Positions 52,970 to 62,124 of a stretch of DNA of 64,000 bases are shown in pieces; position 1 is the first letter of the stretch; each line of letters opens with the position of its first letter. Source of the DNA: Planomicrobium sp. CPCC 101110. GTDB taxonomy: Bacteria; Bacillota; Bacilli; Bacillales_A; Planococcaceae. The translations under genes were made by a program, and so were the position numbers. Under the pieces are notes generated by a model, which worked only from the letters and a program-made list of their open reading frames with translations, was not told the origin of the DNA and searched no databases. The stretch is from the NCBI RefSeq assembly GCF_007859395.1, contig NZ_VOHD01000006.1:1-64000 (forward strand), in the 5' to 3' direction.

Positions 52970-55148
52970 TATCGGAAAGTGGTCGAGTTTAAACGGCATA
53001 AAAGTCATATTGATGACGCTGCTGATCTTGGGAGGTTTGGGAGCTGCCGCTCTTGGCATGGGAATATCCTTTAATGATGATTTGGCAATTCCAGGAACAG
53101 AATCTGAAGAAGCGATGAAGGTATTGGAAAAGGAATTTCAAAGTGGAGATAGCGGAGGGCAAGCTTATCTGGTGATGAAAGCTCCGGAAAATGAAACGTT
53201 GGATTCAGCAGAAAACAATAAACTGATCCAGGAGGCTCTTGAAAAAATACAGGAAGATCAGGCAGTAACCTCAGTTGCGACACCGGCAGAACTAAAGAAC
53301 ATCAACCCGGACAAACAAATCGGCTATGCTGTGATTACATATGACACGCCAGCGGCAGAAGTGTCTGATGAGTCCAAGGGGATTGTCGAAGACAATTTGC
53401 AGATTACCCGTGATGCCGGCATTCAGACAGAACTCGGTGGAACAGTGGAATTTGATGTGACAACAGGCGGCGGTTCAGAAGTGATGGGTATCATCGCTGC
53501 ATACGTAGTGTTAGCTATTACCTTTACTTCGTTGCTGGTAGCTGGAATGCCGATCATTATGGCGCTTTTCGGTTTAGGAATGGGTGTTTTACTGGTCCTC
53601 ATTGGAACAAATTTCTTTGATGTTCCTTCGATTTCGCTTACCTTGGCAGCAATGTTAGGAATAGCAGTAGGAATCGATTATGCATTATTCATTATTTCAC
53701 GATTTAGACTGGAAATGAAAAAAGAGAATTCCGTAACAGAATCGGTTGCCATCGCAACTGGAACTGCGGGAAGCGCAGTGGTCTTTGCCGGCGTAACCGT
53801 CATAATTGGATTGTTAGGGCTGGTTGTCATGGAAATCCCATTCATTGGTTCGATGGGAATTGCAGCAGCTGCGGTAGTACTAGGGACGATTTTCGTCTCG
53901 CTTACCTTACTGCCAGCGATTTTGGGTTTATTCGGCCATAAAATGGCAGCGACAAGAAAGAACAGAGTGATCAACTTGATTACAAGAACAGATAAGAAAA
54001 AAGCCGCCTCCAGCAATAAATGGGGGAGATTTGTTACAAGCAAACCGTTAACTGTAGCGATTCTCGGTATCGTACTTCTGGTGGTCATGAGTGTTCCTTT
54101 CTTCCATATGGAACTTGGGCTGCCAAACAAAGGAGATAAGACGCTCGATAAAACAGAAAGACAAGGCTATGAGTTGATGACCGAAGGATACGGGGATGGG
54201 GTCCATGCGACACTAGCGGTATTGGCAGAACCGGAAGGCGCTGCGCAAGAATTCCCGGACAAGATAAACCAAGTGGTTGAAGATATTGGCGGTTTGACTC
54301 ATGTGAAAAGCGTATCTCCGGCAATGCCAAATGAATCTGGGGACATGTTCATCATCAGTGTCACACCTACACACGGGCCAAACCATGCCGAAACCAAGGA
54401 TTTGGTCAAAGAAATCCGTGAACTTTCCAAATCCGGGAATGCAGAATTAATGGTCACCGGCTCTACAGCCATTAACATTGATATTTCCCAAAAAATTATG
54501 GACGCACTGCCTATATTTGCGGCTTTGATCATCCTGTTCGCTTATTTATTATTGATGGTCGTGTTCAGATCGTTGTTAATCCCATTAAAGGCAGTTCTTG
54601 GTTTTGTTCTATCCATGGCGGCCACGTTCGGATTTACCGTCTTGGTCGTACAGGATGGTTATCTGCAGGATCTATTCGGACTTCCTGGACCTACAGCTAT
54701 TTTATTCCTATTGCCAATCTTAAGCATCGGAATTCTGTTCGGTTTGGCAATGGATTATGAAGTATTCCTGGTTAGTAAGATGCGCGAAGTCTATACGCAT
54801 ACAGGAGATGCAAAAAAAGCCATTTTTGTTGGGATGAAAGAAAACGGACCAATTGTCACAGCAGCAGGATTGATTATGGCCGTGGTATTTGCAGGCTTTA
54901 TCCTGGCCAGCGATCCCATTATCAAACAGATGGGCTTAGCGCTTACATTCGGTGTATTATTTGATGCATTCGTTGTCAGATTGACCATTGTTCCGGCCGT
55001 AATGACATTGATGGGCAAATCTTCGTGGTATTTGCCAAAATGGTTAGACCGCATACTTCCTAATATTGACATTGAAGGCACGACACTTATGACAGAAAAG
55101 GAAAAGAAACCAATGGTGCAAAAGCAGCCATCGGAAGATCTTGTGTAA
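52950..55148 (+). CDS. MMPL/RND-superfamily exporter
   Basis: A 732-residue protein with twelve hydrophobic segments in the RND arrangement: one helix, a large outer domain (about 40-165), five helices including GIDYALFIISRFR, then a repeat with an outer domain (about 390-510) and GLAMDYEVFLVSKMREVY. The GxDY and MDYE motifs are the conserved membrane Asp/Tyr proton-relay residues of MMPL proteins. It probably exports lipids or hydrophobic drugs. ATG 52950 is preceded by AAGGAGGAAGAGG. Twin hexamer-repeat promoters (F and G) drive it. Confidence 0.93.
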   Translation: MAKILYNIGKWSSLNGIKVILMTLLILGGLGAAALGMGISFNDDLAIPGTESEEAMKVLEKEFQSGDSGGQAYLVMKAPENETLDSAENNKLIQEALEKIQEDQAVTSVATPAELKNINPDKQIGYAVITYDTPAAEVSDESKGIVEDNLQITRDAGIQTELGGTVEFDVTTGGGSEVMGIIAAYVVLAITFTSLLVAGMPIIMALFGLGMGVLLVLIGTNFFDVPSISLTLAAMLGIAVGIDYALFIISRFRLEMKKENSVTESVAIATGTAGSAVVFAGVTVIIGLLGLVVMEIPFIGSMGIAAAAVVLGTIFVSLTLLPAILGLFGHKMAATRKNRVINLITRTDKKKAASSNKWGRFVTSKPLTVAILGIVLLVVMSVPFFHMELGLPNKGDKTLDKTERQGYELMTEGYGDGVHATLAVLAEPEGAAQEFPDKINQVVEDIGGLTHVKSVSPAMPNESGDMFIISVTPTHGPNHAETKDLVKEIRELSKSGNAELMVTGSTAINIDISQKIMDALPIFAALIILFAYLLLMVVFRSLLIPLKAVLGFVLSMAATFGFTVLVVQDGYLQDLFGLPGPTAILFLLPILSIGILFGLAMDYEVFLVSKMREVYTHTGDAKKAIFVGMKENGPIVTAAGLIMAVVFAGFILASDPIIKQMGLALTFGVLFDAFVVRLTIVPAVMTLMGKSSWYLPKWLDRILPNIDIEGTTLMTEKEKKPMVQKQPSEDLV

Positions 55149-55234
55149 AAAAAGCGGACATTGAGTCTTGTAAAAACAGCATCATGTCAAAGAAAAGCCT
55201 ATAAAGACTCATTTTGAAAGGGAGGAGGGGTGTT

Positions 55235-55408
55235 ATGGTAGTAGGATTCAGCATTTTAAGTTACTTGCTTTTGGGGTTGATCGTCTTTGGATGGGTAGTG
55301 AAGGATACGGGACGCAAAGACTGTAAAGGGCTCTTGGCTTTGGCAGCTCCCTTTATTATCATCGGTTACCCTTACTTCCTTTCAAAAGGGTTTTATAGAA
55401 AGCACTAA
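55235..55408 (+). CDS. 57-residue small membrane protein
   Basis: A short protein with two hydrophobic segments (about 4-20 and 34-50) and a basic end (SKGFYRKH). ATG 55235 is preceded by GGAGGAGGGG. It lies about 85 bp after the MMPL gene with no terminator seen between them, so it may be cotranscribed. The family is unknown to me. Confidence 0.6.
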   Translation: MVVGFSILSYLLLGLIVFGWVVKDTGRKDCKGLLALAAPFIIIGYPYFLSKGFYRKH

Positions 55409-55611
55409 TAATCATAAAAATATAAAGTTTCAAGAAGCATAAAGGAGAGAAAAAATCTCTTGTTGCTGAACAGGAATATACCTTGGGGTATGGAAGAGAT
55501 TTTTGATTATCCACGCTCATTTTCACGGGCAGAAACCTGATAGAAGAAAATTGGAAAGCATGCGCGTTACTCAGTCTTTTAAAGAACACTATTCTTAAGG
55601 AGTGCTAAAAA

Positions 55612-55734
55612 ATGAAGCCTAAAGAATCTAAGAAAGAAAAAAGGATAAATCTATATGCCATTGTACAAAAGCTTCAAGAAAAGGGTGTGAATGCCCAAAC
55701 CTGTAAAAGGCCTCAACTTGTTTTGATGCTGTAA
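55612..55734 (+). CDS. 40-residue basic small ORF
   Basis: A 41-codon frame preceded by AAGGAGTG; the product is very basic at its N-terminus (KPKESKKEKR). It may be a real small gene in the leader of the alarmone synthetase gene, or a remnant. No homologue is known to me. The surrounding 55409-55792 holds nothing else. Confidence 0.35.
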   Translation: MKPKESKKEKRINLYAIVQKLQEKGVNAQTCKRPQLVLML

Positions 55735-55792
55735 GTTCTTTATTTGTGGAAAGCAGATGCTATTAATAGATGGATGTGGGGAGGGGATTAAA

Positions 55793-56518
55793 ATGACTAC
55801 GGCTTCTTTAGATGACCTTAAAATGCAATTAACACGGAATGATCTGCTGAAGTTTCTCATGATATACAAATTCGCGATCGATGAAGTTAATACAAAGATC
55901 AACATTTTGAATGAAGAGTTTAAATATATCCACGACTACAACCCAATTGAAAATATCAGCTCACGGGTAAAGTCGTCAGAGAGTATACTGCAGAAGGCGA
56001 AGCGAAAGAAATGCGAGCTGTCATTGGAAACAATAAAAGAGAATATTAAAGACATAGCGGGAATCCGCATTACCTGTTCATTTATTTCCGATGTATATGC
56101 AGTTTGTGAAATGCTGCAAAAACAAAAAGATATTGAGGTAATTGAGTATAAAGACTATATCAAGTATCCAAAACCGAATGGGTATCAAAGTCTCCATATG
56201 ATCATTAAAATTCCTGTTTTCATGTCTGACAGCGTGGAACATACTTATGTAGAGGTTCAAATCAGGACGATTGCGATGGATTTTTGGGCGAGTCTTGAGC
56301 ACAAAATCTATTATAAATTTAATGAAGCGATTCCAGAAAAATTTACTAGAGAACTTAAGGAAGCAGCACTTTCTGCTTTAGCGTTAGATAAAAATATGGA
56401 AAGGATCCATAAAGAAGTGAATGCTATAAAGGGTTTGGATACTAGAAGCCATATATTTGAACCTGAAGCGGCAAATAGTGTGAACGAAGGAAAAATTCAT
56501 GAGTTATTGCGTCACTGA
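55793..56518 (+). CDS. Small alarmone synthetase, RelP/YwaC-type GTP pyrophosphokinase
   Basis: A 241-residue protein with only the RelA/SpoT synthetase domain: SRVKSSESILQKAKRK, DIAGIRITCSFISDVYAV, DYIKYPKPNGYQSLHM and EVQIRTIAMDFWASLEHKIYYK, including the catalytic Asp/Arg and the G-loop tyrosine. There is no hydrolase or regulatory domain. It makes (p)ppGpp from ATP and GTP or GDP, often induced by cell-envelope stress in Bacillales. ATG 55793 is preceded by GGGGAGGGG; the ATG at 55757 lacks a site. A long perfect terminator follows. Confidence 0.92.
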   Translation: MTTASLDDLKMQLTRNDLLKFLMIYKFAIDEVNTKINILNEEFKYIHDYNPIENISSRVKSSESILQKAKRKKCELSLETIKENIKDIAGIRITCSFISDVYAVCEMLQKQKDIEVIEYKDYIKYPKPNGYQSLHMIIKIPVFMSDSVEHTYVEVQIRTIAMDFWASLEHKIYYKFNEAIPEKFTRELKEAALSALALDKNMERIHKEVNAIKGLDTRSHIFEPEAANSVNEGKIHELLRH

Positions 56519-56612
56519 TCAGTTGAATTACCTTCAGACTCTGCGATTAAGGAGCAAGTAAAAGCAAGATTTTTAGTGGCTGAAAAACTTCATTTCATCT
56601 TTTTAATCGTGC

Positions 56613-56655
56613 AAAAACCAGCTATCTTCCTTTAGGAAGATAGCTGGTTTTTTTC
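56613..56655 (+). terminator. Intrinsic terminator after the alarmone synthetase gene
   Basis: A 17-bp perfect stem (AAAACCAGCTATCTTCC with its complement), a four-base loop and a T7 run. Confidence 0.93.
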
Positions 56656-57118
56656 TGTACATACTGTGTAAACTATTTTCGAAGGGTTCAGCAACCTGAG
56701 TCTTGCGATTTTACTATCGCTTTCCTTTTGTATTCTCTCGTGTATGCAAAAAGACTATTTCAAATACAAAAACCCTTGAATGCCAGTAAATTTATGTGGA
56801 AAATTGAAGATGGCATATTTTTTAGTATGCTAAAGAAAACTTATTTAGACAAGGGAGAAATAAGGCGTATGTGATATCAATACGAGCCGATAGATTATCA
56901 CGAGAATCTGTCAATAGAAATATTTACGCAGACTTTAGAAATGTGAAGGCAAAGAGAGAACAGGAAGCTTGAGCATTAACTTACTATTAAAAGAAACATT
57001 TAACTAATGTCTAAAAAGGAATCTAAGGGATTTCCTACGCTCTTAGATTATAAGTTGTTTATTGCTCAATCTTAATTAAGTTTATATATGAGGGATTATC
57101 AGTAGTTATTATTCTGAT
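56656..57118. other. Intergenic AT-rich region, no supported gene
   Basis: About 460 bp without a convincing gene. A 33-codon GTG frame at 56871-56972 has a passable ribosome binding site, but nothing else supports it. Confidence 0.4.
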
Positions 57119-57195
57119 AGCAAAACACAAAGGGGCAAGCAGTGCTGACAGCATTGCTTGCCCTCATGTGTCTGCTTACCTGTACTTTTACGAAC
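57119..57195. repeat. Structured repeat, second copy with AGCAAAACACAAA flank
   Basis: AGCAAAACACAAA is followed by a hairpin GGGCAAGCA (57133-57141) with TGCTTGCCC (57155-57163), then TGTGTCTG and ACTTTTACGAAC (57184-57195). The flanks match those of 42082-42158 while the stem sequence is different but still paired. Confidence 0.6.
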
Positions 57196-57346
57196 GGTTA
57201 CAATAGTAGGGTATCGAATAAGGTCACAACTGGATATTTTTCAAGGTTTATTATCGAGAAGGAAGAGAAGAGGTGTTTATGGTATGGTAATTAAATGGAA
57301 AGTTGTTTTTGTATAGTTGCCATTAACTATAGGGAGAGGGAAATAA

Positions 57347-57799
57347 ATGTTTATTAAAAAAAAGAGATTAATCGCTGTTTTATTTGTAACTGTGTTGTTT
57401 CTTTCCGCCTGCAATAATTCAGTCTATGAGGAAATGGGTGTGGACGAAAACAACATCCCTCCATTTAATGAAACGGAAAGACAAGAAGGGGCTAATAAGA
57501 GCCTAATTGCAGTCAAGCTTATGACAGAAGGCTCAGGAGAAGAAGATGCGAAGAAATCAATTGCAGATTCTTTTGCTTTGCTAAAAGAAGAATACAGGAC
57601 AGTGTCAGTTGAATTGGAAGATGCAGATCAGGAAAATTGGTATGGGGTCTATTTGCAGGATGATACAGCCATTCAGAACATGAAGCATGCAACAACCGAG
57701 TTAACGACAGAAGAAAAAGCTGTCATGAAGTATTATGAAGAGTTGGAAAACCCGGAATTTCCAATCATCGAGTTTTCTGAAAATCCAATTTTACATTAA
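57347..57799 (+). CDS. Putative lipoprotein of unknown function
   Basis: A 150-residue protein with a basic N-terminus, a hydrophobic core and the lipobox LSAC (Cys22). The mature part is acidic and soluble with no recognised domain. ATG 57347 is preceded by AGGGAGAGGG. It is a single gene; its role is unknown. Confidence 0.7.
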   Translation: MFIKKKRLIAVLFVTVLFLSACNNSVYEEMGVDENNIPPFNETERQEGANKSLIAVKLMTEGSGEEDAKKSIADSFALLKEEYRTVSVELEDADQENWYGVYLQDDTAIQNMKHATTELTTEEKAVMKYYEELENPEFPIIEFSENPILH

Positions 57800-57890
57800 C
57801 AGCGATGCTGTTTATAAGCAGAATAAAGGTTTATATATCATCAGATTATCAAAAGGTCCTTGAATACAAGGGAGAAAAGGAGACAGTAAA

Positions 57891-58064
57891 ATGATAATTA
57901 TTGGTGAAAGGATAGATGCTCCTCCAAAGTTATTTCCGTTATGTGTCTACTTTGGTCATGTAATAGATAGTCTAATTACATTTCCTGTCCGGATACGGAA
58001 ACATAGATTTCTTCCAGTTATCAGAACACCTATGCGTTATGAGGAACAAATGGATATCCAATAG
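57891..58064 (+). CDS. 57-residue hypothetical small protein
   Basis: A 58-codon frame with AAAAGGAGACAG six to eight bases upstream of ATG 57891. The product is basic with a hydrophobic middle (PLCVYFGHVIDSLITF). It could be a real small gene or a fragment of a lost one. I do not recognise it. Confidence 0.35.
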   Translation: MIIIGERIDAPPKLFPLCVYFGHVIDSLITFPVRIRKHRFLPVIRTPMRYEEQMDIQ

Positions 58065-58177
58065 TCGGAAACCCGAATCCTTTACATCACATTTATTTCA
58101 TGATAATGTTTAATTCGAGTTATATCGAAATACTTTATGGTAAAACATTTTATATTTGAGAAAGGGCTGCATAAAAA

Positions 58178-58450
58178 ATGGATAATGATCAAATTGTTAA
58201 AGTTTATAAAGCATTGGGGGATAGTACCCGATACAAAGTTATCCAAATTATCGGTGAGGAAAATAGTTTGTGTCCAGCACAGCTTGAAGGCCGTCTTGAT
58301 GGTATTCCTTTATCCACATTATCTCATCATTTAAAGCAATTATCAGATTGTGGAATTTTAATTCCTGAGAAGCGAGGAACTTATATTTTTTATAGTTTAA
58401 ATGAGGATATTGCAAAGAAATTTGTACCTGACCTATACGATATCCATTAA
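58178..58450 (+). CDS. ArsR-type winged-helix transcription regulator
   Basis: A 90-residue protein with a helix-turn-helix pattern: VYKALGDSTRYKVIQIIG, then LCPAQLEGRLDGIPLSTLSHHLKQLSDCGILIPEKRGTYIFYSL, which includes the recognition helix STLSHHLKQL and the wing. The metal-site cysteines of classical ArsR (CxC in the recognition helix) are absent; one Cys precedes GILIP. ATG 58178 has AAAGGGCTG upstream at loose spacing. It may control the LLM monooxygenase and transporter genes downstream; that is inferred from position. Confidence 0.85.
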   Translation: MDNDQIVKVYKALGDSTRYKVIQIIGEENSLCPAQLEGRLDGIPLSTLSHHLKQLSDCGILIPEKRGTYIFYSLNEDIAKKFVPDLYDIH

Positions 58451-58900
58451 ACCAGGTAAACTAAAATCATAAATACAATAATTCTGTATTCCTATGGAAT
58501 TATTTTTTTGTTTGTTATTTCTATTTTTTTCGAAATATAAAATGTTATATCCTAAAAGGAATGGAGGATTGATAACACGACGTCTCTTTAAATTACAATA
58601 ATTTGAACTTATTCGTTTGAAGGGTTGTTTTATACTTTGGTATGGCGATAAAGATTAGAGCAATAATAGATCCAACTGATTTATATTTCTATATTTTTAG
58701 AAACATAGAATTACATAACATTGAGCTGTTAAAGGTTATGTCTCAAAACTTAACAGCACTAAGAAGCGGAGCAGTGGAAGGCCGAAACATGGTTATTCTA
58801 TTCCATCTTTCCACTGTTACACAATAATTACTAGATGGAAAATTTAACCTTACGGGTAATGAACTAACCAAAATAGACAAAAAGAAAGGGAAAGGTGTGA
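58451..58900. other. Intergenic region between the ArsR gene and the LLM monooxygenase gene
   Basis: About 450 bp, AT-rich. A 61-codon frame at 58642-58827 has no ribosome binding site and no recognisable product. No clear operator was identified. Confidence 0.4.
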
Positions 58901-60028
58901 ATGGCAGAGAAAAAACGACTTAAAATCGGCGGCATTATAGATGGAGTAGGCTTTAATTATATGGGGTGGCGTCACCCGGATATGCCGGCTAACGCCAGCG
59001 AGAGCATTGATTATTATGTAGAAAAAGCAAAAAGATTAGAAGAAGGAAAGTTTGACGTGATCTTTTTAGCTGATGTCAGCCATATCGGACCAAGAATGAT
59101 TCCGCATTATCTCAGTATGTTTGAAGGCGTAAGTATTCTGTCTGCCTTAAGCATGGTGACACATTCCATTGGGCTGACTGCCACAATTGCCACTTCCTAT
59201 GCGGATCCTTTTACGGTTGCCCGTCAGATGGCTTCTCTTGATAAAATCAGCAATGGCCGAGCCGGATGGAATGCCGTCACGTCCAATCCGGGAGGGATGG
59301 CGAATTACAGCCGCACGCACCTTTCAAAAGCGGATTTGTATCCGATGAAAAAAGAGTTTTTAGAGATTGTCGAAGGCCTTTGGGATTCCTACGAGGATGA
59401 TGCCTTTATACGGGATAAAGAAAGCGGAGTGTTCTTTGATCACCAAAAAATGCATCCACTCAATTACAGGGGAAATTATTTTTCCGTCGATGGTCCGCTC
59501 AACATCAGCCGCTCGAGACAAGGAAGGCCCGTTATCTTCCAGGCGGGCACCTCTCCGGAATTCATGGACCTTGCTGCAAAACATGCCGATGGAGTATTTC
59601 TCCCGGCTGAACGTTTGGAAGATGCAAAAGCTTTCAGTCAGGAGCTAAAGAAGAGGGTGGAGTTGGAAGGGCGTTCGTTTGATGATTTTCTGCTTACCAT
59701 TTCCCAAAACCCGATTATCGGCCGAACAGAAAGAGAGGCTGAAGAAAAATTTCAGGAACTGCAGGTCCTGATGCCGATTTATCGGATACCGAAGCCGATA
59801 TTTTTTGGTTCAGCCGAAAAGGTGGCAGAACAAATACAGCACTGGTACGAGGCAGGGGCGTTGGATATGTTGCTGATCAGGCAGGAGCATCCTTCCGGAT
59901 TTGATGACTTTATTGATTTAGTCGTTCCTATTTTACAGGAAAAGGGGATTTTCCGTATGGAATATGAATCAAACACCTTACGCGGTAATTTGGGTTTGCC
60001 TTATCCTGAAAATAGATACTCACTTTGA
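58901..60028 (+). CDS. LLM-class flavin-dependent monooxygenase, NtaA/SnaA/DszA family (short form)
   Basis: A 375-residue protein with the NtaA/SnaA/DszA pattern: GVGFNYMGWRHPDMP near the start, FDVIFLADVS, ATIATSYADPFTVARQMASLDKISNGRAGWNAVTS, and RPVIFQAGTSPEFMDLAAKHADGVF. These are FMNH2-dependent oxygenases supplied by a separate flavin reductase. Relatives are usually about 420-450 residues. The stretch between LLTISQNPIIGRTE and FFGSAEKVAEQI seems about 50-70 residues short, in frame, so it is either a short subfamily or an internal deletion. The ribosome binding site is GAAAGGTG. Confidence 0.85.
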   Translation: MAEKKRLKIGGIIDGVGFNYMGWRHPDMPANASESIDYYVEKAKRLEEGKFDVIFLADVSHIGPRMIPHYLSMFEGVSILSALSMVTHSIGLTATIATSYADPFTVARQMASLDKISNGRAGWNAVTSNPGGMANYSRTHLSKADLYPMKKEFLEIVEGLWDSYEDDAFIRDKESGVFFDHQKMHPLNYRGNYFSVDGPLNISRSRQGRPVIFQAGTSPEFMDLAAKHADGVFLPAERLEDAKAFSQELKKRVELEGRSFDDFLLTISQNPIIGRTEREAEEKFQELQVLMPIYRIPKPIFFGSAEKVAEQIQHWYEAGALDMLLIRQEHPSGFDDFIDLVVPILQEKGIFRMEYESNTLRGNLGLPYPENRYSL

Positions 60029-60100
60029 AACAATTTCCGGATAGAGCCCATGATGGAGTTACATACTGCCCTTCATGCTTGAATAGTTGAACAGGCAAGG

Positions 60101-60135
60101 ATTTGCTAAAAAATAAACGCTTTTACTTAAAGTGA
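60101..60135 (+). promoter_or_regulatory. Conserved leader block before the first DHA2 pump gene
   Basis: GGATTTGCTAAAAAATAAACG (60099-60119, split here by function) and the following TTACTTAAAG resemble GGCTTTGCAAAAAATAAACCG upstream of the second pump gene (62069-62089). The shared block is a candidate operator or a relic of the duplication. Confidence 0.4.
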
Positions 60136-60156
60136 TTTACAAGGAGATATATATAA

Positions 60157-61587
60157 ATGGAAAAGAACTACAATACACGTATCATTATGGCAGCGCTGCT
60201 GCTCTGCGGTTTCTCCGGCTATTTGAGCGAAACGGCCATCAATATTGCAATGACTAATTTAATGGAAGTATTCCAGGTTTCAGCGGCAACTGTACAATGG
60301 TTAACAACTGGGTACATGTTGACTATAGGCATTTTAACGCCAATAAGTGCGATGTTGCTGCAGATGTTTTCTACACGAAAGCTCTTCACAATTTCGCTCA
60401 CAAGCTTAATCGTCGGTACAGTGATTTCGGCGCTGGCGCTCAATTTTGAAATGTTAATGTTCGGCCGGATTTTCCAGGCAATAGGTATGAGCACCTTAAT
60501 CCCACTCCTGTTCAATACGGTTCTCATTATCTATCCACAGAATAAACGGGGGGCTGCAATGGGGTTAGTCGGGCTTGTTACCATGTTTGCCCCAGCAATC
60601 GGACCGACCTTTGGTGGTCTGGTAGTCGGATATTTAACATGGCAGTATATCTTCTGGTTATCACTCCCATTTTTAGTGATAGGGTTGTTGATGGGGTTAA
60701 GGTATTTGGAGAACGTTACCGCTGTCACAAAGCAAAAGATCGATTTACTGTCTGTGTTACTGTCAACGATTGGATTCGGAGGAGTTGTTTATGGTTTTAG
60801 TCAGGTGGGCGAAGGATCTGAAGGCTGGGGCAATCCAGTTGTGATTTCTTCGATTCTTGTTGGCCTCGTCGGTCTGGCACTGTTCGTGTGGCGTCAGAAC
60901 GTTATGAGCAATCCATTGATGAACCTGAGCGTGTTCAAGTATCCGATGTACGTTGTGGGACTGGTTCTAGTAGCGATAGTCCCGATGATTTTTATGGCGA
61001 CCCTGATCATTCTGCCGATGTTTCTGCAGACGGGTGCAGGTTTATCTCCGTTCACTGCGGGGCTCATGCTGTTGCCGGGCAGTGCGCTTTTCGGTCTTCT
61101 TTCCCCGCGAATAGGGCACTTGTTTGATCTATATGGCGCAAAATGGCTCGCTATTCCCGGATTCGTGATCGTATCAGTCATGTTATGGTTCTTTACTGCC
61201 CTATCTCCTGCTTCTTCAGTAGCTTTAATGGTGGCTTTGCATATAGGGCTCTCTATTGGGACAGCCATGATATTAATGCCAGCTCAAACGCACGCACTAA
61301 ATCAATTACCGCCAGAATTATATCCGCACGGTACGGCAGTCATCAACACAGTGCCGCAGGTTTCAGGGGCGATTGGAATTGCTGTAGCTGTCAGTATCCT
61401 TACGGGTGGTATGGATAAATACCTGCACAGCTTCTCCGTTCCCGCCAGACAGGTTGAAATGGCAAACGCGATGTCGGCAGGATCACATAACGTGTTCTTG
61501 TACATGATTATCCTGGCACTGATTGGTTTGGTCACTGCATTCTTCATTCGCCGTGGCGTAGTCCGGCGCAAAGAAGTGCAGGCGTAA
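60157..61587 (+). CDS. DHA2 (EmrB/QacA-type) MFS drug exporter, copy 1
   Basis: A 476-residue protein with about fourteen hydrophobic segments. The first helix ends LSETAINIAMTNLMEVF, then QWLTTGYMLTIGIL; GRIFQAIGMSTLIPLLFNTVL and GPTFGGLVVGYLTWQYIFWLSLP are the conserved DHA2 motifs. It should export drugs or other organic compounds using the proton gradient. ATG 60157 is preceded by AAGGAGATATATA. It is strongly similar to the pump at 62125, so they are tandem duplicates. Confidence 0.93.
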   Translation: MEKNYNTRIIMAALLLCGFSGYLSETAINIAMTNLMEVFQVSAATVQWLTTGYMLTIGILTPISAMLLQMFSTRKLFTISLTSLIVGTVISALALNFEMLMFGRIFQAIGMSTLIPLLFNTVLIIYPQNKRGAAMGLVGLVTMFAPAIGPTFGGLVVGYLTWQYIFWLSLPFLVIGLLMGLRYLENVTAVTKQKIDLLSVLLSTIGFGGVVYGFSQVGEGSEGWGNPVVISSILVGLVGLALFVWRQNVMSNPLMNLSVFKYPMYVVGLVLVAIVPMIFMATLIILPMFLQTGAGLSPFTAGLMLLPGSALFGLLSPRIGHLFDLYGAKWLAIPGFVIVSVMLWFFTALSPASSVALMVALHIGLSIGTAMILMPAQTHALNQLPPELYPHGTAVINTVPQVSGAIGIAVAVSILTGGMDKYLHSFSVPARQVEMANAMSAGSHNVFLYMIILALIGLVTAFFIRRGVVRRKEVQA

Positions 61588-62068
61588 CATTAATGTTTCG
61601 TCAGGAATCCCTTAGCGGTGTCTATGAAGAGCGTTCATACTAAAAATGGCAGGAAAAATTACTGCATTCGATTTCATCAGAAGAACGCTTGGTGTTAAGG
61701 GAACTCGTGCTTCGGATGGAAAAAACTTATTCTAAGGTTTTTCTAAACCAACCTTTAGCTAACTAAACATTCAATGCCTTTATATCGCTTGTTCTCTTGA
61801 GAAGGATGAATTTCAGGTGTATCTAAAGATATAGGGAAAGAAATTTTCTTTCCTGCAGAATTACAAACGTTTATGTAGCTTAATAAACATTTGTATACTC
61901 TTTAATCTGTAGAAAGAAGATGGAGACACTTTACTTGCGATTCTTCAATTTCCTGGGAACCGAGATGGAAAAGGAGAAGATTGATAAACCAATTTAATAA
62001 CAATAAGCATTGGGATTCATCAAGAAAAAAGTAAGCAGCAATTCATACTTAACGATTTAAAGAACTAA
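61588..62068. other. Intergenic region between the two tandem pump genes
   Basis: About 480 bp of AT-rich sequence. No gene or terminator with a convincing T run was seen; short stop-rich frames only. Confidence 0.4.
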
Positions 62069-62124
62069 GGCTTTGCAAAAAATAAACCGTTATTAAGTTA
62101 ATCAGGTTACTGGGAGAGAAAAAG

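Noticed and set aside
56871..56972. A 33-codon GTG frame after the alarmone synthetase
   Set aside because: There is a purine-rich stretch upstream, but the length, composition and lack of context give too little support.
58642..58827. A 61-codon plus-strand frame before the LLM monooxygenase gene
   Set aside because: No ribosome binding site, no recognisable motif and unusual composition; it is probably chance in AT-rich DNA.
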